64,000 nt of DNA, taken from positions 617,668 through 681,667 of the forward strand of contig JANPWX010000098.1 of the NCBI GenBank assembly GCA_024734555.1, written 5' to 3'. Below the pieces are notes generated by a model, which worked only from the letters and a program-made list of their open reading frames with translations, ran no database searches and was not told where the DNA came from. A program made the position numbers and the translations under genes. The first letter of the stretch is position 1; the number at the start of each line of letters is the position of its first letter. Source of the DNA: Trochalopteron elliotii (lineage: Eukaryota; Chordata; Aves; Passeriformes; Leiothrichidae). Below, in pieces: positions 37,465-49,200 of this stretch.

Positions 37465-38469
37465 ATACCTACTTTAGTACACCTTTCACACTGATTTCTC
37501 TAAAGCCTTTTCTTCCTTCTCACAATTTCTGTGCAAATCACTACACTTTCTAAATATTCCTATGGGTTTTTTTCATTGTTTCTATCAAAAATAAGGGAAT
37601 GTGAATTATTTAAAATAAGGAGTAGCAAACACACAGTTTTAGAAAAAATTCCAGGTCAGTGATCAAGAAATAGTATCTACATCCTAAAGGTGAAGTTGCA
37701 TGAATTGGCAGAGTGCTGATTTGTTGCAATGTGAAGAAGTATCTCCAGCTCATTTGATACTTCACTGAAGAAATTCCGCAATGTATTCTCTATATGAGAA
37801 TTGGACTCAATCAATTTCCATTAGTGGGAAATCCATCTCTGGGGGAAAAAACCCAACCAACCAACAAAAAACAACAACAACAACAACAACAACAACAAAA
37901 ACCCAATGATTTTTTAACTCACAGAAAGAGCATATCATTTTCTTAAAGCTGTGAAAAATCAGAATCTTCTTGGCTAAAACAGAATTTAAATGCGGAGATA
38001 CTAGGGATAAATGAATTGATATTTGTGTGACACTATTCCAGAATTAACTTTTGGTCCCCCAAAACTACTGAGCTTCATTCTTCCAGGTTATTCTTCAAAA
38101 CAGTACCAAATAAGCCACTAGATGTGCTGGCTTTTCCCCATATAGTACATGCACCATAGTGGCTGTCCACATAGATCCCCCAGCAGCATTGCAAATTCAG
38201 CTATAGGGACACAGTGGCTTAACCTTGGACAACTGCCAGACATCTATACAGCAGTGGTCTCCTATGTCCCCTCCTAGGCAGGAAGGGAGGAGAAAGTAAA
38301 ATGGAAAGCTTGCAGGTCAGAACAAAGAGACCACTCACTGAGGATCCTCATGGGCAATACAGACTTGACTTGTCAAGAATTAATTTAGTATATTGCCAAT
38401 TAGTAACACTGTTGGATAGTGAGAAATAAAGGGCAAAAAATTAAAACACCTTCCCACCACCTCTCACCT
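37465..38469. other. Unannotated DNA with one A/C-rich microsatellite
   Basis: Apart from the CAA-type repeat at 37.85-37.90 kb nothing is recognised. Confidence 0.5.
37845..37904. repeat. A/C-rich microsatellite with a (CAA)n core
   Basis: GGGGGAAAAAACCCAACCAA leads into about nine AAC units (37870-37898). Confidence 0.9.
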
Positions 38470-38960
38470 TTTTTTCCCAGGCTCGACTTCACTCCTTCAT
38501 TTCTATCTCTGCTTCCTTTCCCCCAGTCCAGGGCAGCACAGAGGGTCAGGGCAGGGACTGTGCTCAGTGTGTGGCAGCTCTCCTGTGCTGCTCCATCCCC
38601 TTTGCGCTGCTCCCTGCTGACCCTGAAACCATGCTCTGATGCCTAGAGCACCTTCCTGCTACTCCCTCCTTGCTGTTCATTTTGCTGGTTTTCCCCATTT
38701 AAAAAAGCTGTATTTGGCCCTTTCTGAAACACGCTTTCCTGAGAGCCGGCAGAGCAGACAGGGCTCAGGGGGGCTCCGGTGGGTGCCTTGGAGCCGGCTG
38801 GAATGGGCTGTGCCCAGCAGGGCAGCCCCGGCCTCTCCACACGGGAGCTCCTCCCTGTCAGCTCCTCACCACCACCACCTGCCAGAGCAGGTGAGGAGAC
38901 TCCCAAACCACACTTTGAAGCATCTCACAAGTGCACGGCCTGTTCTTAAAAGCACATGAA
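38470..38960. repeat. GC-rich block, probable avian interspersed repeat
   Basis: Phrases such as AGTCCAGGGCAGCACAGAGG, GGACTGTGCTCAGTGTGTGG and GAATGGGCTGTGCCCAGCAG have the look of a known GC-rich songbird repeat, possibly an LTR part. Composition is far above the flanks and the edges are abrupt. The open frames here, up to 106 codons, mirror the GC-rich composition. Family assignment is by recall only. Confidence 0.45.
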
Positions 38961-41564
38961 GTAGGTCAGATGTGAAAGGGATGCAGCTGTCTAAGATACT
39001 CTGAGCAAATGGAGCTTGACCTACAAATTTCCGATGTACATTGGAAGTCCGTAAAATGCACTGGAATAATATGTACCTAAAGTTTATTTTTATAACTTAG
39101 AATCAATTAAAGTATGTGCTTCAAGACCTGAGTCTTACAAAGCTGAATAATCTGAAGCATTTATAATTTTTAAATATTCTGTGATAAATGCTTAGAAATT
39201 CATGATAAGCAATATGATGTGCCTTTGGTTTCTGCCCAGCAGACCCTCTTGCAATCCTTCTATTACCGTGTCACCATCTACACACCTGATTGATGGTGTT
39301 TCAGGGCTTCGCAGTCTGAGATTAATGACCAGGTTCCCACATCTTAGTCCTCTGATTTTGATGGAAGGATCGGGATTTGAATTGTGGAGGTTAAGAAAGG
39401 AAAATATTTTTCCTGCCTTGCAACAGCTGAAAGGTCATTCGTGAGCTCAAGTTGTTTAAATAATTTATCGTGAGCCACTGAGTCATAACAGAGTTACTGA
39501 TCTGTCTTTTACTACAGTGACATTCAACTCTATATTTTCAACTATTTTTCTATTTTCTATTTTTTCAACTCTATATTTTTTTTATTCTGTGGTATTAAAT
39601 AGCTCTCAGTCTGCACTAACCAGAAATGTTTAAGCATGCTGCTACTGCATAATGACATATCAGAGCTGTACCTTTTACAGTGCGTGTAGCAGAGGAGTGT
39701 TGGGATTACATGCTAAAAAGAAGTGTTTTGCTTGGGAATAGCATTCCTCTACCAGCTTTGAGTGTATAATTTATTTTCAGGCAGCCTGTGCATACTCACT
39801 TTGCAGCAGATGATTTGAGGCTCCAATGCTGATCTATTTTTTTTTATTTCTGCATTGACACCGAAATCCTTCCTACCTCATTAAACTTGTTTTCTTTATT
39901 TTGTGTACTTCAGTGTTTTGTGCACTCTAGGGGTTGATATATACCTTATTAGTGCTTTTAGTAACTCTGAATAGCTGCCTAGAAGATAAAATTGCTAGTA
40001 TTTCACAAATTTAGTTTTGTATTCAAGTTTAATAACAAAGTATTTTTATTTTCCCCACCTAATTTATAAAATTTTTAAGTACTGAAAACATTCTGGATCA
40101 CATTACCTGAGAGAATATGGAAATCTCACCCTTTGAAAAGTGTTTCTACCAAAATTACTTTCCAGTTTCTAACTACTTTGATTGCAGACTTTCCTCACCA
40201 TAACTACAAATGCTTCTAGTTGTTGTTGAAAACAGTCAGAACACTTTTTCTCAAGTAAAACTGCACAATCCTCCATTTCACACTTGTTTCTTTTTTCTAC
40301 TCCTTTTTTTTGACCCTGAACAATTATTATGGACTGGAGCTATGGCATCTGCAGGGATATGGGTCTCATGAGAAAAAGATCCCATTGGCAGAAAATAAAA
40401 AGTATAGGAGAAAAAACAGAACAACACATATAAAGAAAGAAAGAAATGCTGGATCCTATCATGAAGCTGCTGGTCTCCATGCAGAGCTAGTCCCTATGTG
40501 GGTTGTATTTTGGCAGCATAGCCTGGTTGAGGACAGAAATTACTCTGTGTGGGCCAGGGACCCAGAGGGTGCCACGGACTTCCACCCTTTCAGCTCTACA
40601 GCCCAATTTCCCCATCAAGCCACTGGAGTCTCTCCTCGTGCAGTTTCCTCTCACCCATCCTGCACAAAGTGTTCTGCCCAGACAGAAGTAGAGCATCCTT
40701 AAGAGTCTCTTCCCAGCATAGAAAGAGTGGAAGCTTAAAACAAGAAAGGTAAAGAGTATGAGAAGTCATAATACTGAAAGTGAGCTATGGAAATGCTGCT
40801 TTTAAAGGGAAAAACTGATGATAAAATTAGTGTACACTCAATTTATATTTCTGCTGGGCATTAACAGGTGTCAGGGGAGGAAAGTGATAAATGTATTTTT
40901 TTCAATCATGTTAAGAGAAAATCTTTCATTTCTATTTACCTCATTGTTAGATCTGCTATTGCTACTGCATGCATTTCACAATTAGGAAGTAATGATATAA
41001 AGCTTACAAATGTCTTCAAAATATTAATTGTTTTGGAAGTGTTTTCCATTATAATGGAAATAATCAAAGTGTTACAAAAACTGAATTAGTATGTTAGCAA
41101 ATATTTGGCCTAGAACTTGAATTGCTGTCTTGACTAGACCAGTTTTGTATAGACAAGGCTCCATCTGAACACGCTTTTCTGCTTGTATTTGTTTTCCACA
41201 CAAACAAACTGTGAGATGTTATATTCAACAATGTTTGAAATTATCAATTTGGAAATTTGTGGACCACTGTCATCTTTGTTGGACATTTTCTGAAACCATT
41301 ATGAAACGTGAATGAAACCATACTCAGAAAATGGCACAAATTGTGTCGCATGGTTTCAGCTATGCTTAGTTGCTGGCTTTAGTGTGAATCAACCATTAAC
41401 ACAACTTTTATTTTTGCTTATACTATAAGAATCACCTGAGTTTATGGAGTGGTGTGTGGTTTGCACTGATTTACGTGATGAAAATTGGATAAAAGGCAGT
41501 TTCAGTAGATTGTGCCTAACTTGATCCCTTTCTTTAGACAAGGTAGTTTTCTTGAGAAGGGTAA
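38961..41564. other. Unannotated non-coding DNA
   Basis: No gene or named repeat recognised. A short CTATATTTT/TTTCAACT tandem-like patch lies at about 39.53-39.58 kb. A 130-codon plus-strand frame at 40.31-40.70 kb overlaps other open frames and shows no family resemblance. Confidence 0.5.
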
Positions 41565-41735
41565 TTCTGCAGACTTGATCTATTTGGCTCAGTAAAGCTT
41601 TTGGCACAGTGACACATGGGAAACTGTTAGTTAAGCTGAAGAGGATGAAGATTAGTAAAAGAATGTCAATACAGTAGGGCATGGACAAAGAGGAGACAAT
41701 GAGGTGTGTTGTGTTGACAAATCAGCAGGCTACAT
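41565..41735 (+). mobile_element. Decayed CR1 ORF2 internal fragment
   Basis: GACTTGATCTATTTGGCTCA, AGTAAAGCTTTTGGCACAGT, GACACATGGGAAACTG and GACAATGAGGTG follow one another as do the reverse-transcriptase codons of CR1 around Phe-Ser-Lys-Ala-Phe-Asp-Thr-Val. Stops interrupt the frame and similarity fades after about 41.73 kb. Old and inactive. Confidence 0.45.
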
Positions 41736-41876
41736 GCATACTGCTGGTGAAATTCCTTACGGAGCAGCAGTTGCTTGGCCTTGGCCAAAGTGAGGCATCT
41801 GCCAGATGAGGATCTTGGTGAGACAAGGTTTAGAGGTGCTGCCAGGGGTGACTGATGAGTATCTGGCGATTGGACC

Positions 41877-41902
41877 AAAAAAAAAAAAAAAAAAAAAAAA
41901 AA
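41877..41902. repeat. 26-base poly-A run
   Basis: An uninterrupted A run flanked by GGACC and GGAGTGCC. CR1 elements do not end in poly-A, so it is either a microsatellite or the tail of a different retrocopy that I cannot identify upstream. Confidence 0.95.
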
Positions 41903-42188
41903 GGAGTGCCCATAAGGTCACAGTAAGGCACAAAGTGAGGCAAAACAGAATAGTACACATAGGAGCTAAATACAGGAACTTCTGTTGTGAGCTGGGCGTT
42001 ATCATTTGGAAACAAAAGAAGCAAAAGAAATATTTGTTGATACTATTTGGCCAGAAGGTAACTATTAGCTAGCAATATGATTGAGCTTGGAAGCAGCAGA
42101 ATGGACGCTGGTTTACAGTCCAGGGCACTCTCACCACTCTGAGCTCTTTCTAACTGGGTGTATTTAGCACCTTGTCCAAAACTAGGTG

Positions 42189-42190
<2 letters not shown>
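41903..42190. other. Unannotated spacer
   Basis: Nothing recognised between the poly-A run and the TA microsatellite. Confidence 0.5.
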
Positions 42191-42235
<45 letters not shown>

Positions 42236-42295
42236 CTATAACTATATAACTATAACTATATAACTATTTATATATATATATATATAACTATATAA
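42191..42295. repeat. (TA)n microsatellite with ACTATAT variants
   Basis: About 20 TA units are followed by iterated AACTATATAACTAT and a second shorter TA run. Such tracts are unstable in length and may vary between individuals. Confidence 0.95.
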
Positions 42296-42317
42296 TTTCA
42301 CCTATATTAAAGGAAAC

Positions 42318-42379
42318 TCAACTCCAAAAAAACAACAAAAAAACTCCCCAACAAAACAACAAAAAAAATCCAAAAAAAT
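42318..42379. repeat. A-rich simple sequence with C interruptions
   Basis: Runs of A broken by C or CC (for example AACAACAAAAAAACTCCCC). Confidence 0.85.
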
Positions 42380-43203
42380 GCAGCTTGGATAAGCAGAAAA
42401 GAGAAGGACTCCATTTACAAAATAAGATTATGAAAGCACAGGTTTAGAATAGAGAAAGTATGCAGGAGACATCATAAAGACATTAAAACACAGGAGACTG
42501 GTGAGCTAGCTCAAGTCAGGCTAGTATCACCAGGCAAGATGAATGGGAATAAAGTACTCAGAAATAAATTAAGGCTTAAAATTAGAAGTTCCTAACTATT
42601 ATAGATGTGAGGATCTGCTGTTCCAGAAGAGCAAAGTGGGCAGGAGCAAAAAGTAAAAGATGATCTTTATCATCTGCGCTTCTGAATGAAACTACATGAT
42701 TCCTGATTCCACGTAATGAATGAAACCACAGACAAGGAAGTGATGTCACCCAAGAAGGTCCTTCAAGGATAACTTCAAGGAGTGCTCAGTTGATTTCTTA
42801 ATGAGCTTTTCTGTATCTTAGCTGCAAATACACAACCACAGAGTATCCAGAGCATGAATGCACATATTCTGGAAACAGCAGTGCCATGAACACAGGCCCA
42901 AAAAGCAAAGTAGTTCAAGGATGCAGAATCCACATTTCAGTGGTCCTCAACAAAAGGGTGTGTTGTCCAACATTTGTCCAGTCATCCAGCTGTATGGTCC
43001 TCACTTGTACATTCCCACCTTTCATGCAGCACTGTTCTCTGTGAGGGCTGGCACGCTCATGGTGACTTGGTCTTGATCCTCCAGGGCATCCCACGTGTCA
43101 GTTACATTCTATATTGTTCAGTGAGAGGAAAAATAAATAAAAACATTGAGAGATGTGCAACTTAAGATTCCAGATTTGCTTCTTATTCCCATAGAAAACC
43201 TCA
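42380..43203. other. Unannotated non-coding DNA
   Basis: No gene or repeat recognised. Confidence 0.5.
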
Positions 43204-43385
43204 TAAAACAAAAACAAAAACAAGTCAGATTTCCTAGTTAAAAAAAAACCCAAACCAACCAACCAAAAAAAAAACCAAAAAAACCCCACAAAAAAAAGCA
43301 CAAAAAAACCCCAAAAAACAAAACAAAACAAAAATCCAAAAAACACCAAACCACAAACAAAAAAAACAACCAAACAAAAAAACCA
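43204..43385. repeat. A/C-rich simple-sequence tract, about 180 bases
   Basis: The plus strand is almost entirely A and C, with AAACCAACC and AAAAAACCCC motifs. The minus-strand open frames here, rich in Phe, Gly, Val and Trp, are artefacts of this composition. Confidence 0.9.
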
Positions 43386-45514
43386 CACCAAAAAGCCAAT
43401 AGCCTTCTAATTCAGCTCCACCTCTGTGCCTTACTAGGAATATAATGTAAACATCTGTTTTATACCAAGGAGCTGTACTGTGCAGGTTCAAACCTCTGGT
43501 CTCTGCTCACCTAAAGATCTTGTTAAAATCAATGGATATTTTCTCTAAAGAGTATTATTTAGGATGATCATTGCAAAATATATTCCCATACCGTAGGCTT
43601 CCCTAACAAGATCGTTGCCTGCCTTGACACTTACTTCTTTATACAGACATTGTCCTATGCGGGTTTTCTAGGGTCCTTGATTTTAGTGTGTATACACTTG
43701 CTTCAAAGGCTCACTTTGCATGACTCAAGGTTAAAAACATTTATGTTACACAGTTGTACTAGGCAACTGAGCCCTGATTTATAAAGTATTGATATGTGCC
43801 TTAAAACACGGCAAATTCAAAGCCAAGCTGATCTCAGCTTGCTTTGACTCTTAAAATGAATGCATTTTCTAAAATACATTCTGCATTATGTACATAGATC
43901 ACTTTTGCCACTACCTCAGAAATTCATGAGGTTGTGGTGGATACAAAGCTATATATTTTTTGACACTGGTCTAATCATAACATAATTTACTATTTGGAGT
44001 GGTTTTCCTCCCCCTTATGAATGGTCTATGCATTATAAAGGTCTCAACCTGAGATTACCTTATCGTTATTTAGTGTGCTTGCAGCTGGGAAGCCCTTACA
44101 CAAATTTAGCAACTAACACAAGCGACAAAGGGGAAATGGTCAGATGGTCAAATTTTCAGCTGCGTCTTCAGTGACACAGAAATAAATGCACTATTTCTAA
44201 TAAAATCTTAAAAGCCAGTGGTGCATCCTATGAGTTCATCTCCAACGTGTGGGGGTGCTGAGCCCTGGGCAGCTGAGGTGCAGAAACACCAAGGACAATG
44301 GCACTGTGAAGGGTCACCTGAGACGACTCAGAGGAGCTCGCAGCTGTGCTGAAACCCCAGCTTCCTATTACATGGGATGGAGCTTTTCCTGATGCTATTT
44401 TGAGATGCAAGGTAAAAAGAAAAGCATAGGTGGGCAGTAAAGCAACATACCCAGAGCTCAAAAGCAGAGGGATCTTTGCACAGTAAGAGATCTTAATTTT
44501 TTCATACCTAAGTAGTTTTAGTTTTTTTGCTTTTTCATCCCACAGGTATTTTTTTTAGAATGTCATGAATTACCATTGAATTAATATAAAACCAGCAGAT
44601 TAACAATTTTTCTTTCCAAGTGTTGGAAATTGATACCTGGAATTTTACATATTCTTTTGTAGGCTCTGGTCATGGCTACTCGACACGAAGAATCCTATGC
44701 CGTGTTCTGTGAAAATCCCAGCACAAGGACATAGGGCACAGGTGATTCTTCTCCACTGAATGCATAGGGTGCAAGACAGACCCCAGGTTTTTAAAATTTT
44801 GTTCTGAAGGTGGTAGATAATCTAAAAAATATTACTTTCAAGGTTAATAGAGAATTGGTGCCCTCGAAAGGATACACTGCAGTTTTGCTTCTGTTTTCCA
44901 GAGCACTAACTTTTCTCTTTTCTTTTCTCTTACACATAGCCAAGAAATACACAAGCAGGCAAGAAGAACACACCCTGCTCACTTGTGCCATAGCAACTTG
45001 GTGGCCAGTAATGCTGCCCACAAAAACAACTGCTAAATGCTGGACTTCTTTTGTGTTCAAGGATTTCAAGTTAAATTTATTAATCTTTTATGACAGAAGA
45101 AACATGGCAGTGTGAGACGCCTCAATTTGATGCAGTAAATTATCACATACTTCTACAGGATCTTTTAAAATGCAGATTTCTTACATTCTTCATGTTTTTA
45201 TGGAGTATAAGCATATATTAATAAATTATTTGGCTTCCTATGACTTTGTAGCATACCGTGATTAGCTGAGAGGGGAAAATATTTTAAGCAGACCTTTCAA
45301 AAAGTTGATAGTAATGAATAAATACCATATTAATATATATTACAGAGCTATATGAGGGTATGTGATTTGGTTGATGTCTCATTAAGAGGCATATTTAATA
45401 TGCAACAGAAAGTGATCTACTCTCCACAAACAGGACCACAATCTTCAAGCAATAGCTGTTCACACGTCTCAATTAAAACCAATAAAAATAGATTAGATGG
45501 GGGGGAGGGAGAAG
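43386..45514. other. Unannotated DNA upstream of the assembly gap
   Basis: AT-rich with no recognised gene. A segment at about 44.66-44.71 kb has three CpGs in 30 bases after a TTTTGTAG acceptor-like site, but reads into a stop within 20 codons. The last 20 bases before the gap are a G-rich run (GGGGGGGAGGGAGAAG). Confidence 0.5.
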
Positions 45515-45898
45515 NNNNNNNNNNNNNNNNNNNNNNNNNNNNNNNNNNNNNNNNNNNNNNNNNNNNNNNNNNNNNNNNNNNNNNNNNNNNNNNNNNNNNN
45601 NNNNNNNNNNNNNNNNNNNNNNNNNNNNNNNNNNNNNNNNNNNNNNNNNNNNNNNNNNNNNNNNNNNNNNNNNNNNNNNNNNNNNNNNNNNNNNNNNNNN
45701 NNNNNNNNNNNNNNNNNNNNNNNNNNNNNNNNNNNNNNNNNNNNNNNNNNNNNNNNNNNNNNNNNNNNNNNNNNNNNNNNNNNNNNNNNNNNNNNNNNNN
45801 NNNNNNNNNNNNNNNNNNNNNNNNNNNNNNNNNNNNNNNNNNNNNNNNNNNNNNNNNNNNNNNNNNNNNNNNNNNNNNNNNNNNNNNNNNNNNNNNNN
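45515..45898. other. Assembly gap, 384 N
   Basis: An unbroken run of undetermined bases, bordered on the left by a G-run and on the right by very GC-rich sequence. Difficult GC-rich or quadruplex-prone template is the likely cause. Frames drawn across it carry no information. Confidence 0.99.
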
Positions 45899-46265
45899 GG
45901 GTCTGGCATCGCGGCTGCACCGTGCGGCGTCCCGTCCTGTGGCCGCTCGCCCCGGAGCGGGGTTCGACGTGCCGCTGGCTGTCGGGCTGGTACCGCTGGG
46001 GCAGCGAGGAGCGCCCGGCGGTGCGCGGCCTCCCCCGGGCAGGTGGTTGATGGTCCCCGCGGCTATGCCGTGTCTGCTCACTTCTGGATCGAACGAGGCT
46101 CCTCGGGGCTGCGCACCGGAGTGCGGGCTGGCGTGCGGCTGGAGTTTGGGAAGGCAGCGGTGGGTTGCGTGTGCGCTGCCAGCGCACCCACAGGAGTGCC
46201 TGAAGCAGAGCCCGAGTGTTTACTTAAAACCAGAACTAGTCGTATTCCCTTCGCTGTGTAAGTCT
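45899..46265 (+). promoter_or_regulatory. CpG island, probable host promoter and first exon
   Basis: By hand count about 25 CpG dinucleotides fall in the first 180 bases and about 12 in the next 120, whereas the surrounding tens of kilobases are almost CpG-free. No TATA box is visible, as is usual for such promoters. A strong 5' splice site GTAAGT lies at 46258-46263, at the right-hand edge. The plus-strand frame in front of it reads Ala, Gly, Arg and Cys-rich sequence with no recognisable domain, so the exon may be untranslated. Plus-strand direction is inferred from the splice site and from the G-over-C excess that begins here. The gene is not identifiable, and part of the island lies in the gap. 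Confidence 0.65.
46258..46263 (+). other. Candidate 5' splice site of first exon
   Basis: GTAAGT, a full match to the intron side of the consensus, preceded by GCTGT rather than CAG. A weaker alternative, GGGCAG|GTGGTT, lies at 46043. Confidence 0.35.
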
Positions 46266-49200
46266 CGGGGCAGACAAACCCAAATGGACTCGTGTGCGGG
46301 GCTGTGGATCTGCTCATGTGGGTTTTCATACTGATTAACTGCCTTCTGATTGCCTGGGATTACTTTGGAAAAACGCAAATCCCGGCTAATGTCTGTGCTG
46401 ACCATATATAGAAGAAGTTGCAGACAGAAGTACTATAACTTCAGTATTGCTAACACAGGTCGAGAAACTTTAAAAACAGCAAGCAAAAGCCGGGATTTGT
46501 CCTGAGGATGTTTTTGTCCAAGGGATATATTTTCCTGGGTTTGCATCTTACATTGACTGAATTATTTCTACTTCTTGTTTGTTTGTTTACCTGCCTATAC
46601 ACTTCAAAGTTAGTGAATGATACATTGATTTTATTTCGTCTGCCTCTATTTAATCTGGCAGTGTTTAGTTTGCTTACTTGTGTTGGACCAGGACTGCAGT
46701 AGGGAATGCTGCTTTTTCCGGAATGGGAGCCTGGTTTGATGGCTTTCAGAAACGTGCCTCAGCTTGGAAGCGAGCACGTTGCTCATACAGTAGCAATTTT
46801 CCATGGCATGGAAGAAGTATTGTAGGGTATTCTGATGTTGTGTGTTTTGTGCTCTCTCTCCTTTTATATTATTTTTAAAATATATTGGGTTGTTTGTTTT
46901 TTTAATTGCTCTGCTATTACCAGAAGCTTTTATGTGTACATTATTGTCCTATGGAGCAATATGAAGACTGTATTTTCCAGTCCTGAATCTCATTCAAAGT
47001 AATGTGTTTTTATTTCAGTGTCATGTGCATGTTAACAGGGCAACTCCAGCAACAGGGAACAAGAATCTGTTGACTTGAGTTGAAACACTGAAAACAATTC
47101 TCTTGGACTGTTTCGGATGTAGCAGTTTTGCTGGATTTTAGTAACAAAGAAATTAAATGCTCAGGGATAATTCAGTATGAAATTCATCTGACTTACTAGC
47201 AGCTATATCAAAACATGTTGCAAGTTCTCTTCTTCTACCAAATACACTTTGCCATCAAAACCAGAAATTGAGTTTTGTACGTTTTCATGTTTAATTCAAA
47301 AGAAATAGAACCTAACCTGATTTATTCCAGAGACTATTGTGAGGTGTAAATTCATCTCATTTTCAAGCAGATGAATAATAACTTTCTGGAGGGAGCTGAT
47401 TGCATATGTTATATCATGCATCTGTATATTGCCAAGTACAGTGCATTTTTCTTTCTGTTACTGGAAAAGAAATTCATCTTACTCATAGTAGTATAGCCTG
47501 CATCCAAGAGCTTATTAGTGTATTTTAGAGCAGGAGACTCAGAGGTGGGTTTTCATTGTGAAAATCAACCATGACCATATGAAATATCATAAATACAGTG
47601 CTCAATGGTGCCTTAAATTGCCCTTCTAGGTATTAGTGTTAGGGAGTAAAATGTCTTGGCTAATTTGTAAGCTGGTCTAAAAGATTGTTACACTTACTAC
47701 CCTCTTCATTCTAAACCTATAGTAGCTTCTCTAAAACTATCCAACCTCTCTTTCTTGAATTAGTATTTGGATTTTAGCCTTAATGCCATGAATGTTTTCA
47801 GGGTCAAATTCTGAAATGCTAAAGAAAATCTTGTGGTGACTAATATGGAAATTTCTTCCACATGAATACTATGGCGTTATGGTTCTTATGTTCATATCTT
47901 CTATTCTCCCTCAGTCTTCATTGTAGCAGACAGCCTAATTGTGTACTTTGTGCCAGCAATTACTGTGCTTACGCAGTGTTATGTGACTCAAAAAGGAAGG
48001 GGTGCAAAAGGTGCTTGACACTAGGAAAACGTTTGAAGTGATCTGGATGACCTTAATTAATATTGTTCATTATCATATTACATCTTGTTTGCCATTAAGA
48101 GGAGATGGTGTTCTGAGGAGGAGACAAAGTATCTGTGCAATATTTGAAGGGAATGAAAGCTCTGCTCAGTGCATGTAAATGCATGGCTACTTAGTTTAGT
48201 ACCAAATATGATAGAAGTGTTTACTAATATTAATGGTATCCCTTACTGTAATGGCAGATTCTCATTTAGTGAAGATATATAATTAAGCTTTAAAATAAGG
48301 AGCCGTATGTTAGATTATGTGGGGGAGGATATGCAATGCCATCTCAGTATCCTTATATGTATTTAAGTACCATAGTTTCTGGATATGTAACAGATGTTTA
48401 AATGGATCTGTAAGCTTGGAACAAAAAGAGCCTGGTAAACAGCAAAAGTTGTCTGTTTCAGCAATCCATTCAACAGTGTTGCTACTTTCTCTGTGACTTC
48501 GTTCTGTGTCTTTATTTCTATTGAAGAATATCAATTCTGCTGGGCTTCATGGTTGCTCTGTGTGTGAAACTGTCAGAGGTGATGGGAGAGTATCCATCAC
48601 CCACACCTCTACAAGCACAAATCGTGCCTCCCAGTCCACCCAACTGTGTTGCAGCATTTACCAGACTATGTTCCTGATGGTGTTGGGGTGCAAAACATTA
48701 TAAGTAAATTTAGTATAAGCCTGGTGTGCCATGATTAGATTAAGATTTCATGCTCAGGAGTTGTTTATGTCTTATTTTTGTTTTTAGAGAGGATAAGAGC
48801 AGGCTGTAACATTTTCTATTTCTTGCGTCTTGGTTGAGTGCCAGCAGAACACAACCTTGTCCATGCACGCCTGGCTAGAAGATGCGGTGAGGGCAAAGAG
48901 AGAATCCATTCTTGTGAACGTAAAATGTTGAAATTACTGACTGTAAAATGGATGTCGATGAAGGATTAACCCCCTCGCCTATTCTAAATATGTAGTTTTA
49001 TGCTGGAGGCATCTGTTGGTGTAAGGGAGGGAAGGTTTAACTTAGTTTCTTTATTAAATGTTTGCAAACTGAAGGCAAAGTCTTTTGTATAGTTGGAAAA
49101 TCTTTGGAAAAATAGAAGATGTCAGTTATATTACAAATGATACATAATCAGTTGCTGGAATGACAGCTAGAGGTAGTTTCATATTTCTCTAAATTAATCT

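Noticed and set aside
40310..40702. 130-codon plus-strand frame
   Set aside because: Other frames over the same bases are also open, there is no domain or family likeness, and no promoter or splice sites were found.
43098..43491. Minus-strand frames rich in Phe, Val, Gly and Trp
   Set aside because: They are the translation of the A/C simple-sequence tract.
43480..43500. GGTTCAAACC resembling a tRNA T-loop
   Set aside because: No acceptor, D or anticodon stems can be built around it.
45352..46261. Long open frames of 130-256 codons across the assembly gap on both strands
   Set aside because: More than half of each frame is undetermined bases, and several mutually exclusive frames are open at once, so they carry no coding evidence.
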